The position numbers and the translations under genes are program-made. A stretch of 64,000 nucleotides of DNA from Gammaproteobacteria bacterium (GTDB taxonomy: Bacteria > Pseudomonadota > Gammaproteobacteria > Nevskiales > Nevskiaceae): positions 124,001-188,000 of the forward strand of contig JAPLSB010000009.1 in assembly GCA_026398875.1 (NCBI GenBank). Reading direction: 5' to 3'. How positions within the stretch are numbered: position 1 is the first letter of the stretch; every line of letters starts with the position of its first letter. Of the stretch, positions 27,581 to 36,486 are shown one piece after another. The notes beneath the pieces were generated by a model that saw nothing but the letters and a program-made list of their open reading frames with translations, was not told where the DNA came from and did no database searches.

Positions 27581-28603
27581 ATGACCGACGCCCGCCGCGC
27601 CTACTACGACCGCATTGCCGCTCACGGCTTGACGCCGCTGTGGGAAGTGCTTGGCGCGCTGGTGCCGCCGGAGCCGCGCTCGCCGGCGGTGCCGGCACTG
27701 TGGCGCTATGCCGAACTGCGCGAGCACGTGATGGAAGCCGGCCGGGTGATCACGGCGGAGGAGGCCGAGCGCCGCGTGCTGATCCTCGAAAATCCGGGCC
27801 TGCGCGGCCAGTCCTGCATCACCCAGTCGCTGTACGCCGGCCTGCAGCTGATCCTGCCGGGCGAGGTCGCCCCGGCGCATCGCCACACGCAGTCCGCACT
27901 GCGGTTGGTACTGGATGGCGAAGGCGCCTACACGGCGGTCGACGGCGAACGCACGACGATGCGGCGCGGCGATTTCATCATCACGCCGGCCTGGACCTTT
28001 CACGATCACGGCAACCTTGGCGATCAGCCGGTGGTCTGGCTCGACGGGCTCGATATCCCGACCGTGCGTTTCCTCGACGCCGGCTTTGCCGAGAAAGCCG
28101 TTACGCAGGTGCAGTCGGTTGCTCGCCCCGAAGGCGACGCGCTGGCCCGCTACGGTGCGAACCTGTTGCCGCTGGACTACGCCCCGAAGCCGGCCGATCC
28201 GACCAGGGTGTTCGTCTACCCGCACGAGAAGACCCGCGCCGCGATGCAGGCGATCGCCGCTGCGAGCGCGCCTGATCCACACCTCGCGCACAAGCAGCGC
28301 TACGTCAATCCGGCGACCGGTACCTCGCCGATGCCGACGATCGCCGCGTTCACGCAAGCGATTCCGGCCGGCTTCGAGACGCGTGCACTGCGTTCGACCG
28401 ATGGCACCATCCACGTCTGCCTTGAAGGCAGCGGTGAGGCCGAAATCGCCGGCACGACCTATCGCTTCGCCGAGAACGATGTCTTCGTCGTGCCGTCCTG
28501 GCATCGGCTTCAGCTGCGCGCCAGCCGCGACACGATGCTGTTCAGTTTTTCCGACCGCCCCGTGCAGCAGGCGCTGGGCCTGTGGCGCGAAGAGCGGCTT
28601 TGA
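27581..28603 (+). CDS. nagI: Gentisate 1,2-dioxygenase
   Basis: Opens the ring of gentisate (2,5-dihydroxybenzoate) to maleylpyruvate with Fe(II) and oxygen; 340 aa, a bicupin. In the N-terminal cupin the iron ligands are H100 and H102 (PAHRHTQSALR) with H141 or H143 (WTFHDHGN). The C-terminal cupin (about 245-335) has lost most ligand histidines, as is usual in this family. First gene of a five-gene operon (gentisate dioxygenase, fumarylpyruvate hydrolase, esterase, nagG, nagH). Alternatives such as 1-hydroxy-2-naphthoate dioxygenase share the fold, but the operon supports gentisate. Confidence 0.93.
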   Translation: MTDARRAYYDRIAAHGLTPLWEVLGALVPPEPRSPAVPALWRYAELREHVMEAGRVITAEEAERRVLILENPGLRGQSCITQSLYAGLQLILPGEVAPAHRHTQSALRLVLDGEGAYTAVDGERTTMRRGDFIITPAWTFHDHGNLGDQPVVWLDGLDIPTVRFLDAGFAEKAVTQVQSVARPEGDALARYGANLLPLDYAPKPADPTRVFVYPHEKTRAAMQAIAAASAPDPHLAHKQRYVNPATGTSPMPTIAAFTQAIPAGFETRALRSTDGTIHVCLEGSGEAEIAGTTYRFAENDVFVVPSWHRLQLRASRDTMLFSFSDRPVQQALGLWREERL

Positions 28604-28624
28604 TCCTTCCGCCCGATTGAACCC

Positions 28625-29320
28625 ATGACCTACGCCATTCCCGCCCCCGCGCAGCGCAGCCTGAGCATCGCCGGCAGCGCCGAGCGCTTCCCGGTCAACC
28701 GCATCTTCTGCGTCGGCCGCAACTACGCCGCCCACGCCCGCGAGATGGGCCGCGATCCGGATCGCGAAGCGCCGTTCTTCTTCATGAAACCGGCGCAGGC
28801 GGCTGTCGATGCCAGCGCCCCCGCGACGATTCCGTATCCGCCGCGAACGAAGAACTTCCATCACGAGATCGAACTGGTGGTGGCGATCGGCAAGGGCGGT
28901 GCCGACATCCGCGTCGAATCGGCGCTGGCCCATGTCTACGGCTACGCGATCGGCCTCGACATGACTCGCCGTGACCTGCAGCTCGACGCTCGCGACAAGG
29001 GCCGGCCGTGGGAGTTCGGCAAGGCCTTCGCGCAATCGGCGCCGATCGGCGCGATCCATCGCGCGGCCGACATCGGTCATCCGGAGCACGCGCAGATCGC
29101 GCTGACCGTCAACGGCCAGCCGCGGCAGGCCTCGGACATCGACAAGCTGATCTGGTCGGTCGCCGAGTCGATTGCCCAGCTGTCGATGTACGAGGCACTG
29201 GAGCCCGGCGATCTGATCATGACCGGCACGCCGGAAGGCGTGAACGCGGTGGTAGCGGGCGACGTGATGCGCGGGACGATCGCCGGGCTCGGCGAGATCG
29301 AAGTGCGCGTCGCCCACTGA
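28625..29320 (+). CDS. nagK: Fumarylpyruvate hydrolase (FAA-hydrolase family)
   Basis: Cleaves fumarylpyruvate (or maleylpyruvate) to fumarate and pyruvate, the last step of the gentisate route; 231 aa. Metal-binding residues of the FAH fold are E81 and E83 (HHEIELVVAIG) and D112 (IGLDMTRRDLQ). Other motifs are FCVGRNYAAHAREMG, FFMKP, RPWEFGKAF and the C-terminal PGDLIMTGTPEGV. It starts 21 bases after the dioxygenase. No maleylpyruvate isomerase gene is present nearby, so either this enzyme takes maleylpyruvate directly or the isomerase is elsewhere. Confidence 0.93.
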   Translation: MTYAIPAPAQRSLSIAGSAERFPVNRIFCVGRNYAAHAREMGRDPDREAPFFFMKPAQAAVDASAPATIPYPPRTKNFHHEIELVVAIGKGGADIRVESALAHVYGYAIGLDMTRRDLQLDARDKGRPWEFGKAFAQSAPIGAIHRAADIGHPEHAQIALTVNGQPRQASDIDKLIWSVAESIAQLSMYEALEPGDLIMTGTPEGVNAVVAGDVMRGTIAGLGEIEVRVAH

Positions 29321-29347
29321 CAACAACGACGAACGAGGAGTCGGAGC

Positions 29348-30067
29348 ATGGCCCACTACGTCCTGATCCACGGTGCCTGGCACGGCGGCTGGTGCTGGCG
29401 CGACGTCGCAAGGATGCTGCGCGCGCAAGGCCACACGGTGTTCACGCCGACCCTGACCGGCAACGGCGAATCGCGCCACCTCGGGGGTGAGCGCATCACG
29501 CTGGAAACGCATACCCGCGATGTGCTCGGGCTGATTGCGGCCGAGGAACTCGACGACGTCATCCTGGTCGGCCACAGCTACGGCGGCATGGTGATCACCT
29601 CGGCAGCCGACCGCGTCGCGTCGCAGATCAGGCGGCTGGTCTATCTCGATGCCTTCGTGCCGACGCATGGCGAGAACCTGGTCGACTGCATTCGCCGCAA
29701 TCTGCCGGCCGAAGCGGCAGCGATCTTCATCGGCCACTTCCATCAGGCCCGGCACAACGACGGCCTGATTCCGCCGATCCCCGGCGCGCTGTTCGGCCAG
29801 ACGCCGAGCACCACCGAATGGATGGAGCGGCAGTGCAATCCGCAGTCGCTGGCGACGTTCCAGTGGCCGGTGCTGCTGACCGGTGTGGCGGACGCGATTC
29901 CGCGCAGCTACATCGTCGCCAACGACTGGCAGCCGAGCCCGTTTCAGGCCGAGGCCACGCGCTACGACGGCGCGGCCGGCTGGACGCTCGACCGCCTGCC
30001 CGGCGGCCACTGCCTGATGATGGACAGCCCAGCGGCGCTGTCTGCCGTGCTTGCGAAGCTGGCCTGA
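29348..30067 (+). CDS. Alpha/beta hydrolase, probable aromatic ester hydrolase
   Basis: 239 aa. The nucleophile is S77 in GHSYGG and the catalytic histidine H221 in GGHCLM. The opening VLIHGAWHGGWCW is the signature of the plant methylesterase/hydroxynitrile lyase-like branch, whose best known member hydrolyses methyl salicylate. Sitting between gentisate cleavage and salicylate 5-hydroxylase genes, an esterase that releases salicylate from an ester is a reasonable inference. The specific substrate cannot be read from sequence. It has a GAGGAGTCGGAGC ribosome-binding region before the ATG. Confidence 0.88.
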   Translation: MAHYVLIHGAWHGGWCWRDVARMLRAQGHTVFTPTLTGNGESRHLGGERITLETHTRDVLGLIAAEELDDVILVGHSYGGMVITSAADRVASQIRRLVYLDAFVPTHGENLVDCIRRNLPAEAAAIFIGHFHQARHNDGLIPPIPGALFGQTPSTTEWMERQCNPQSLATFQWPVLLTGVADAIPRSYIVANDWQPSPFQAEATRYDGAAGWTLDRLPGGHCLMMDSPAALSAVLAKLA

Positions 30068-30078
30068 GCGCAGCCGCG

Positions 30079-31344
30079 ATGAACGCGCCGATTCCACTCG
30101 CCGAACTGACGGCCGGCTCGATGAACTGGGAGCGCGGCACCAGCCGCATCCCGTTCGCGGTCTACAACGATCCAGCCCTGCACAAGCTCGAATTGCAGCG
30201 CTTCTTCTACGAGAAGCACTGGTGCTATGTCGGTCTGGAAGCCGAAATCCCGAATCCGGGCGACTACAAGCGCACCGAGATCGGCGAACGTTCGGTGATC
30301 CTCGTCCGGGCGCTTGATGGTGTGATCCACGTCGTCGAGAACGCCTGCGCGCATCGCGGGGTCGCGTTCTGTCGCGCCCGGCACGGCAACGTGCAGGCGT
30401 TCGTCTGTCCTTATCACCAATGGAACTACGCGCTCGATGGCCGCCTGCGCGGCGTGCCGATGCGCCATGGCGTGAAGCGCGAGGGTGTCGTGCAGGGCGG
30501 CATGCCGGCCGATTTCAACTTCGCCGATCACGGCCTGACCCGGCTGAAAGTGGCCGTGCGTGGTGGAGTGGTGTTCGCCAGCTTCGATCACGATGTGGAG
30601 TCGTTCGAAGATTTCGTCGGGCCGGACGTGCTGCGCTACTTCGATCGCCTGTTCGATGGCCGCAAGCTGACGATCCTCGGCTACAACCGTCAGCGGATTC
30701 CCGGCAACTGGAAGCTGATGCAGGAAAACATCAAGGACCCATACCACCCGGGCCTGCTGCACACCTGGTTCGTGACCTTCGGCCTGTGGCGCGCCGACAA
30801 CCGCGCGCAGATGGTCATGGACCGCCACCATCGCCATGCAGCGATGATCTCTACCCGTGGCAATGCCGGTGCAGTGTCCGAAGTGTCACGGGTATCGAGC
30901 TTCAAGCAGACGATGAACCTGCACGACCCGCGCTTTCTCGACATCGTCCCGGAAGCCTGGTGGAACGGCCCGACGGCAGTGATGACCACGCTGTTCCCGA
31001 GCGTGATCCTGCAGCAGCAGGTCAACAGCGTATCGACGCGGCAGATCGTGCCCGATGGTCACGGCCACTTCGATTTCGTCTGGACCCATTTCGGCTTCGA
31101 GGACGACACGCCGGAAATGACCCAGCGCCGCCTGCGTCAGGCCAATCTGTTCGGCCCGGCCGGTTTCGTGTCGGCCGACGACGGCGAAGTGATCGAGTTC
31201 TCGCAGCAGACTTTCGATGCCAAGCCGGCCCATCGCACCCTGGTCGAACTCGGCGGCGACGAGGTCGCCAACACCGATCACATGGTCACCGAGACCCTGA
31301 TCCGCGGCATGTACCGCTACTGGCGCGAGGTCATGGCGCGATGA
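30079..31344 (+). CDS. nagG: Rieske ring-hydroxylating oxygenase, large subunit (salicylate 5-hydroxylase-like)
   Basis: 421 aa, the size of NagG (about 423). Rieske [2Fe-2S] ligands are C90/H92 (CAHRG) and C110/H113 (CPYHQW). The mononuclear iron site has H223 and H228 in DPYHPGLLH, with D219 bridging from the neighbouring subunit. NagG with NagH hydroxylates salicylate to gentisate, which fits the downstream enzymes in this operon exactly. Related Rieske enzymes (anthranilate, benzoate) are alternatives. No ferredoxin or reductase gene accompanies it. The start is 12 bases after the esterase; its stop overlaps the nagH ATG (ATGA). Confidence 0.9.
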   Translation: MNAPIPLAELTAGSMNWERGTSRIPFAVYNDPALHKLELQRFFYEKHWCYVGLEAEIPNPGDYKRTEIGERSVILVRALDGVIHVVENACAHRGVAFCRARHGNVQAFVCPYHQWNYALDGRLRGVPMRHGVKREGVVQGGMPADFNFADHGLTRLKVAVRGGVVFASFDHDVESFEDFVGPDVLRYFDRLFDGRKLTILGYNRQRIPGNWKLMQENIKDPYHPGLLHTWFVTFGLWRADNRAQMVMDRHHRHAAMISTRGNAGAVSEVSRVSSFKQTMNLHDPRFLDIVPEAWWNGPTAVMTTLFPSVILQQQVNSVSTRQIVPDGHGHFDFVWTHFGFEDDTPEMTQRRLRQANLFGPAGFVSADDGEVIEFSQQTFDAKPAHRTLVELGGDEVANTDHMVTETLIRGMYRYWREVMAR

Positions 31345-31823
31345 CCGCGGCAATCGGCTTCGAGGACTGGCAGGCGCTGACGCAGTTGTATGCCGACTAT
31401 GCGCACGTGGTCGATGCCGGGCTGTGGGAGCAGTGGCCGGAGTTCTTCACCGACGACTGCATCTATCGCGTGCAGCCGCGCGAAAACTTCGAGCGCGGCT
31501 TTCCGCTGGCGACCCTGAGCTTCGAAAGCAAGGGCATGCTGAAGGACCGCGCCTACGGGATTCGGGAAACGCTGTTCCACGATCCGTACTACCAGCGCCA
31601 CGTCGTTGGCCTGCCGCGCCTGCTGCGGGCGGACGAGGGCCGCTTCGAAGTCGAAGCGAACTACGCGGTGTTCCGCACCAAGCTGAGCCAGATCACCACT
31701 GTCTACAACGTCGGCCGCAGTCTCGATGTCGTGGTGCGGACGGCGGAAGGGCTCAGGTTCGCGCGCCGCGAATTCATCTACGACAGCGAGATGATCCCGA
31801 ACTCGATGATCTATCCGCTCTGA
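31341..31823 (+). CDS. nagH: Ring-hydroxylating oxygenase, small subunit (salicylate 5-hydroxylase-like)
   Basis: 160 aa, matching the size of NagH (about 161). It has the SnoaL-like fold of Rieske oxygenase beta subunits: YADYAHVVDAGLWEQWPEFF, DDCIYRV, YGIRETLFHDPYYQRHVVG, and RREFIYDSEMIPNSMIYPL at the C-terminus. The subunit is structural and helps form the alpha3-beta3 enzyme. It overlaps the nagG stop by four bases, the classic coupling for subunits made in equal amounts. Last gene of the operon; it converges on sufE. Confidence 0.9.
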   Translation: MTAAIGFEDWQALTQLYADYAHVVDAGLWEQWPEFFTDDCIYRVQPRENFERGFPLATLSFESKGMLKDRAYGIRETLFHDPYYQRHVVGLPRLLRADEGRFEVEANYAVFRTKLSQITTVYNVGRSLDVVVRTAEGLRFARREFIYDSEMIPNSMIYPL

Positions 31824-31845
31824 ACGGCGCGATGCCGTACCCGGA

Positions 31846-32277
31846 TCAGGCCGATCCGGCCGTCGACGCGGCCATCTGGCGAATCCGCTCGACCATCGCG
31901 TAGAAGCCGTTGCGGCGGTTCATCGACAGATGGCTTTCCAGCCCCAGCTGCGCGAAAGCCGCCTTGATGTCGGTATCGAGCACTTCCTGCGCCGTGCGGC
32001 CATCGGTCAGCGTCAGGATCAGCGCGATCAGGCCCTTGACGATGTGGGCATCGGAATCGCCGCGCAGGTGCAGCCGCGTATCGGCACCGACATCGCCCGC
32101 CAGCCAGACCTGGCTCATGCAGCCGCGTACCAGATGCGCTTCGTCGTGTTCGGCGTCCGGCATCGGCGGCAGCTTGCGACCGAGTTCGATCAGGTAGCGA
32201 TACCGCTCCTCCCAGTCGCCGAGCATGTCGAAGGTGTCGATCAGATCCTGCAGTGCGGTGTTGTCGTGCGTGTCCAA
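31846..32277 (-). CDS. sufE: Cysteine desulfuration protein SufE
   Basis: Accepts sulfur from SufS and passes it to the iron-sulfur scaffold; 143 aa. The persulfide cysteine is in RGCMSQVWL. Other family parts are DTFDMLGDWEERYRYLIELG and the C-terminal RRNGFYAMVERIR. The N-terminus is uncertain. The frame is open beyond the msrP start, but the SufE homology begins at about DNTALQDLI, so I choose the TTG at 32277, although no Shine-Dalgarno is visible. No sufS or other suf gene is adjacent. It is divergent from msrP. Confidence 0.88.
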   Translation of the reverse strand: MDTHDNTALQDLIDTFDMLGDWEERYRYLIELGRKLPPMPDAEHDEAHLVRGCMSQVWLAGDVGADTRLHLRGDSDAHIVKGLIALILTLTDGRTAQEVLDTDIKAAFAQLGLESHLSMNRRNGFYAMVERIRQMAASTAGSA

Positions 32278-32374
32278 GCGTCCGGATTTCGTGTTCAGGC
32301 GTTCTGTCCCTATGGTACGGGCAACTGCCCGGCAAAGCTGATGTCCATCCGGCAGGTCCGCAGGAGTGTTTGCC

Positions 32375-33358
32375 ATGTTGATTCGTGTTTCCCCGCAGCA
32401 TCCGATCAAGCCGTCCGAGATCACGCCGGAATCGGTCCATGCCGATCGCCGTCAGTTTCTGGCCCGAATGGGGCTGGCCGGTGCCGGGCTGGCACTGGCC
32501 GGCTGCAGCGAAGCCAAGCCGCCGCAGCCGTCGGTCAGTGCCGCCGCGGGGCCAGAAGCCGCGTTGCCGGCACTGGACGTGAAGAAGAAGACCGAGATGG
32601 CCGGCAACGAAAAGCTGACGCCGTACGACGACGTCACCCACTACAACAACTACTACGAGTTCGGCACCGACAAGGCCGATCCCGCCCGCAACGCCGGCAC
32701 GCTGCGCACGCGGCCGTGGACGGTTGCGATCGATGGCGAATGCGAAGCGCCCGGTCAGTTCGATCTCGACACGCTGATCAAGCCGCATGCGCTGGAGGAA
32801 CGGATCTACCGGCTGCGCTGCGTTGAAGCCTGGAGCATGGTGATTCCCTGGGTCGGCTTTCCGCTGGCCGATCTGCTGAAGCGCTTCAAGCCGAACTCGC
32901 GCGCCAAGTTCGTGCAGTTCTATTCGCTGGCCGACGCCGCGCAGATGCCGATGATCAAGCGCGGCGTGCTGCCGTATCCGTATCGTGAAGGCCTGCGGAT
33001 CGATGAAGCGATGCACCCGCTGGCGTTCATGGTCGTCGGCCTCTACGGGAAGGTGCTGCCGAACCAGAACGGCGCGCCGATCCGGCTGATGACGCCGTGG
33101 AAGTACGGCTTCAAGTCGGCCAAGTCGATCGTCCGCATCCGCTTCACCGAAACGCAGCCGGAAACCACCTGGAATGCCATCGGCGCTGCCGAATACGGCT
33201 TCTACGGCAACGTCAATCCGGAAGTCGATCATCCGCGCTGGAGCCAGGCCAGCGAGCGGCGGCTCGGCGAACTGTTCCGCAAGCCGACGCTCCCGTTCAA
33301 CGGCTACCCCGAGGTCGCGCCGCTGTACGCCGGCATGGACCTGCGCCGGTACTACTGA
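32375..33358 (+). CDS. msrP: Protein-methionine-sulfoxide reductase catalytic subunit
   Basis: Periplasmic molybdenum enzyme that repairs oxidised methionines in envelope proteins; 327 aa. A Tat signal (DRRQFLARMGLAGAGLALAG, 24-43) directs the folded protein out. C149 (YRLRCVEAW) ligates the molybdenum. Other motifs are YNNYYEFGTDK, WSMVIPWVGFPLADLL and the C-terminal NVNPEVDHPRWSQA. AGGAG lies about eight bases before the ATG at 32375. The msrQ gene follows with a TGATG overlap. Confidence 0.95.
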   Translation: MLIRVSPQHPIKPSEITPESVHADRRQFLARMGLAGAGLALAGCSEAKPPQPSVSAAAGPEAALPALDVKKKTEMAGNEKLTPYDDVTHYNNYYEFGTDKADPARNAGTLRTRPWTVAIDGECEAPGQFDLDTLIKPHALEERIYRLRCVEAWSMVIPWVGFPLADLLKRFKPNSRAKFVQFYSLADAAQMPMIKRGVLPYPYREGLRIDEAMHPLAFMVVGLYGKVLPNQNGAPIRLMTPWKYGFKSAKSIVRIRFTETQPETTWNAIGAAEYGFYGNVNPEVDHPRWSQASERRLGELFRKPTLPFNGYPEVAPLYAGMDLRRYY

Positions 33359-34020
33359 TGTCGCCTGCGGCAAGGCTGTGGCTGGCGCGGGCGCTGGTCT
33401 GGATTGGTGCTGCGACGCCGCTGGCGCTGCTGATCGAGCGCACGCTGAATGGCCGGCTCGGCGCCAATCCGATCGAGTTCCTGGAACGTGATCTTGGCGA
33501 CTGGTCGCTGCGCTTCCTGCTGCTGAGCTTGGCGCTGACGCCGCTGCGCAGCTTGAGCGGCTGGACGTGGCCGCTGAAGCTGCGCCGGACCGTCGGCCTG
33601 TGGGCCTACGCCTACATCTGCCTGCATTTCGCGGTCTACATCGTGTTCGACCTGAACATCCTCGAACCGGCGCGAGCGCTGGCGCAGCTGGCCGAGGATC
33701 TGGTCAAGCGGCTGTACATCACCGTCGGTTTCGCCGCCTGGCTGTTCCTGCTGCCGCTGGCGATCACCTCGACCGACGGCTGGCAGCGGCGGCTCAAGCG
33801 CAAGTGGAAAACGCTGCATCGGCTGATCTACCCGGCTGCCGTGCTCGGCGTGCTGCACTACGTCTGGCTGGTCAAGAAGGACTTGCGCGAGCCGCTCTTG
33901 TACGCCGCGATCCTCGCCGTGCTGCTGCTCTGGCGCTGGCCTTGGCCGAAAGTGCGCGGCGCTATACTCCGCGCCCGCCCCACGCCGACCGCCCCCGCTA
34001 GTGACCAGACCCTCCGGTAG
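33358..34020 (+). CDS. msrQ: MsrQ haem-binding membrane subunit
   Basis: 220 aa, six membrane helices of the ferric-reductase-like fold, passing electrons from the respiratory chain to MsrP. Haem-ligand histidines are in [30 protein letters not shown] conserved RRTVGLWAY lies before the first haem helix. Its ATG overlaps the msrP stop (TGATG). The last 20 bases overlap the rph start, and an rph promoter may lie inside it. Confidence 0.94.
   Translation: MSPAARLWLARALVWIGAATPLALLIERTLNGRLGANPIEFLERDLGDWSLRFLLLSLALTPLRSLSGWTWPLKLRRTVGLWAYAYICLHFAVYIVFDLNILEPARALAQLAEDLVKRLYITVGFAAWLFLLPLAITSTDGWQRRLKRKWKTLHRLIYPAAVLGVLHYVWLVKKDLREPLLYAAILAVLLLWRWPWPKVRGAILRARPTPTAPASDQTLR
33963..33968 (+). promoter_or_regulatory. 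Possible -10 box for rph inside msrQ
   Basis: TATACT, 32 bases before the rph GTG. The best -35 candidates (CTTGGC/TTGGCC near 33941-33947) have short spacers of 15-16 bases, so support is modest. Confidence 0.4.
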
Positions 34021-34714
34021 AGCCCCCGATCAGCTGCGCGCCGTCAGCATCGAGCGCCAGTTCACGCGCCATGCCGAAGGCTCGGTATTGGTGGCGTTCG
34101 GCGACACCCGGGTGCTGTGCACGGCGAGCATCGAGGAGCGCGGTCCGGCCTGGAAGAAGGACGGCGGCTGGCTGACTGCCGAGTACGGCATGCTGCCGCG
34201 CTCGACCCACACCCGCTCCAAGCGCGAAGCCGCGCAGGGCAAGCAGAACGGCCGCACCCAGGAAATCCAGCGCCTGATCGGCCGATCCTTGCGTTCGGTG
34301 CTCGATCTCGACGCAATGGCCGGCATCACCATCACCATCGACTGCGACGTGCTGCAGGCCGACGGTGGCACCCGCACTGCCAGCATCACCGGCGGCTATG
34401 TGGCGCTGGTCGATGCCGTTGCCCACCTGCGCAAGATCGGCAAGCTGAAGCGCGATCCGCTGCACGGCCAGGTGGCGGCGGTGTCGGTCGGCATCGTCAA
34501 CGGCGTGCCGGTGCTCGATCTCGACTACCCGGAAGACTCCGGCTGCGAGACCGACATGAACGTGGTGATGAACGAAGCCGGCGGCTTCATCGAAGTGCAG
34601 GGCACCGCCGAAGGCCATGCGTTCCGCCGCGAGGAACTCGACGCGATGCTGGCGCTGGCGCAGAAGGGCATCGCCGAACTGTGCATCGCGCAGCGGGCGG
34701 CACTCGGCGGCTGA
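34001..34714 (+). CDS. rph: Ribonuclease PH
   Basis: Phosphorolytic 3' trimming of tRNA precursors; hexameric, cytoplasmic; 237 aa. Motifs: [81 protein letters not shown] and [17 protein letters not shown]. Start is GTG at 34001, inside the end of msrQ, giving the normal N-terminus. rdgB and hemW follow closely, a common gammaproteobacterial order. Confidence 0.96.
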   Translation: MTRPSGRAPDQLRAVSIERQFTRHAEGSVLVAFGDTRVLCTASIEERGPAWKKDGGWLTAEYGMLPRSTHTRSKREAAQGKQNGRTQEIQRLIGRSLRSVLDLDAMAGITITIDCDVLQADGGTRTASITGGYVALVDAVAHLRKIGKLKRDPLHGQVAAVSVGIVNGVPVLDLDYPEDSGCETDMNVVMNEAGGFIEVQGTAEGHAFRREELDAMLALAQKGIAELCIAQRAALGG

Positions 34715-34729
34715 CGCGGAACCCGCGAC

Positions 34730-35323
34730 ATGGCTGATCTCGTCCTTGCCAGCCGCAACCGCAAGAAGCTGCTGGAACTCGAAGCACTGCTTGCGCCGCT
34801 CGGCTACCGGCTGCGGCTGGTGTCCGAATTCAGCGATGTCGAGCCGGACGAAAGCGCGCCGACGTTTGTCGAGAACGCGCTGATCAAGGCCCGTCACGCG
34901 GCCCGCGTCTCGGGGTTGCCGGCGATTGCCGATGACTCGGGCCTTGAAGTGGCAGCGCTCGGCGGCGCGCCGGGCGTGCATTCGGCGCGCTACTCGGGCG
35001 TGCATGGCGACGACGCCGCCAACAACGCCAAGCTTCTCGATGCGCTGGCCGAGGTGAAGGACGACCTGCGCAGCGCCCGCTTTATCTCGGTGCTGGCGAT
35101 GCTGCGCCATGCCGACGATCCGGTGCCGCTGATCGCCTTCGGCGCCTGGCCCGGCCAGATCCTGCATGCGCCACGCGGCACGCAGGGCTTCGGCTACGAC
35201 CCGCTGTTCCTCGATCCGGAATCGGGTCTGACGGCGGCTGAAATGACGGCCGACGCAAAGAACGCCGTCAGCCACCGGGCTCGTGCGTTCGCCGCACTGC
35301 TCGCGCAGCTGCGGCCGTCGTGA
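34730..35323 (+). CDS. rdgB: dITP/XTP pyrophosphatase (RdgB/HAM1)
   Basis: Removes non-canonical purine triphosphates from the nucleotide pool; 197 aa. Motifs: LASRNRKKLLELEALL, TFVENALIKARHAA, ADDSGLEVAALGGAPGVHSARY, GFGYDPLFLDPESGLTAAEM and SHRARAF. It starts 15 bases after rph, and its TGA overlaps the GTG start of hemW (GTGA). Confidence 0.96.
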   Translation: MADLVLASRNRKKLLELEALLAPLGYRLRLVSEFSDVEPDESAPTFVENALIKARHAARVSGLPAIADDSGLEVAALGGAPGVHSARYSGVHGDDAANNAKLLDALAEVKDDLRSARFISVLAMLRHADDPVPLIAFGAWPGQILHAPRGTQGFGYDPLFLDPESGLTAAEMTADAKNAVSHRARAFAALLAQLRPS

Positions 35324-36468
35324 GTCTCGATCCCGCGACGATTCCACTGGCGCTGTACCTGCACTTTCCGTGGTGCGTCGCCAAGTGCCCGTACTGCGAT
35401 TTCAACTCGCACGGCCTGCGTGGCGAAGTACCGGAAGACACCTATGTCGAGGCATTGATCCGTGATCTGGCGTTCGAACTGGCGCAGCCCGAACCGCGCC
35501 CGATCACCTCGATCTTCATGGGCGGCGGCACGCCGAGCCTGTTTTCCGGCCGCGCGATCGGCCGAGTGCTGGAAGTCTTCTCGAGCCGGCTGAATTTCGC
35601 GCCGGACATCGAGATCACGCTGGAAGCCAATCCCGGCACGGTCGATGCCGCGAACTTTCGCGACTACCGCGCCGCCGGCGTCAATCGCCTGTCGATCGGC
35701 GTGCAAAGCCTGAACGACGCGATGCTCAAGCGCCTGGGCCGTATCCACGGCCACGGCGATGTCGTGAGGACCGTCGACATCGCGCGCAGCGCCGGCTTCG
35801 ACAACCTGAATCTGGACCTGATGTACGCGCTGCCGCAGCAGACCGAAGCCGAGGCCGAGGCCGATCTGCGTGCTGCGATCCGGCTTGCGCCCGAGCATCT
35901 GAGCTATTACCAGCTGACCTTGGAACCGAATACCGAATTCGCTGCCCGGCCGCCGCCGCTGCCCGACGATGACAGTGCCTGGACGATGCAGCTGGCCGGG
36001 CAAGCGCTGCTGGCTGATGCCGGCTATCGGCAGTACGAAGTGTCGGCGTACGCGCAGGCCGGTCGGCAGTGCCGCCACAACCGCAATTACTGGCAGTTCG
36101 GCGATTACCTTGGGATCGGCGCCGGCGCGCACGGCAAGCGCACCTTTGCCGATCGCATCGAGCGCCGAGCGCGGCACAAGCTGCCGCGCATCTATCAGGC
36201 CGGCGCCGGTGCAGCTGCCGCGGTTCAGGAGCAGCGGGCGCTGGACGCTGCCGAACTGCCGTTCGAGTTCGTCATGAACGCGCTGCGGCTCAATGAGGGC
36301 TTCACGCCGGCGCTGTTCGAATCGCGAACCGGAATCCCGATGGCGGCCGTCGCGGCGCGACTTGCGGCGCTGACTGCCAAGGGTCTGATCGAGCACGTCG
36401 ATGGCCACCATCGCCCGACCTCCCTCGGACGCGCGCATCTGAATACACTGGTCGCCGAATTTCTCTAG
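35320..36468 (+). CDS. hemW: HemW, radical-SAM haem chaperone
   Basis: 382 aa. Iron-sulfur cysteines are C19, C23 and C26 (CVAKCPYCDF). SAM-binding and fold motifs are GGGTPSLFSG, LEANPGTVD, RLSIGVQSLND, DLMYALPQQT, and the C-terminal HemN_C part after about 290. HemW proteins resemble coproporphyrinogen dehydrogenase (HemN) but act as haem chaperones. The CxxxCxxC lacks the extra cysteine of HemN (CxxxCxxCxC), which supports HemW. GTG start with a four-base overlap with rdgB. Confidence 0.94.
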   Translation: MSLDPATIPLALYLHFPWCVAKCPYCDFNSHGLRGEVPEDTYVEALIRDLAFELAQPEPRPITSIFMGGGTPSLFSGRAIGRVLEVFSSRLNFAPDIEITLEANPGTVDAANFRDYRAAGVNRLSIGVQSLNDAMLKRLGRIHGHGDVVRTVDIARSAGFDNLNLDLMYALPQQTEAEAEADLRAAIRLAPEHLSYYQLTLEPNTEFAARPPPLPDDDSAWTMQLAGQALLADAGYRQYEVSAYAQAGRQCRHNRNYWQFGDYLGIGAGAHGKRTFADRIERRARHKLPRIYQAGAGAAAAVQEQRALDAAELPFEFVMNALRLNEGFTPALFESRTGIPMAAVAARLAALTAKGLIEHVDGHHRPTSLGRAHLNTLVAEFL

Positions 36469-36486
36469 CCCCTTGCCCACTCGACC

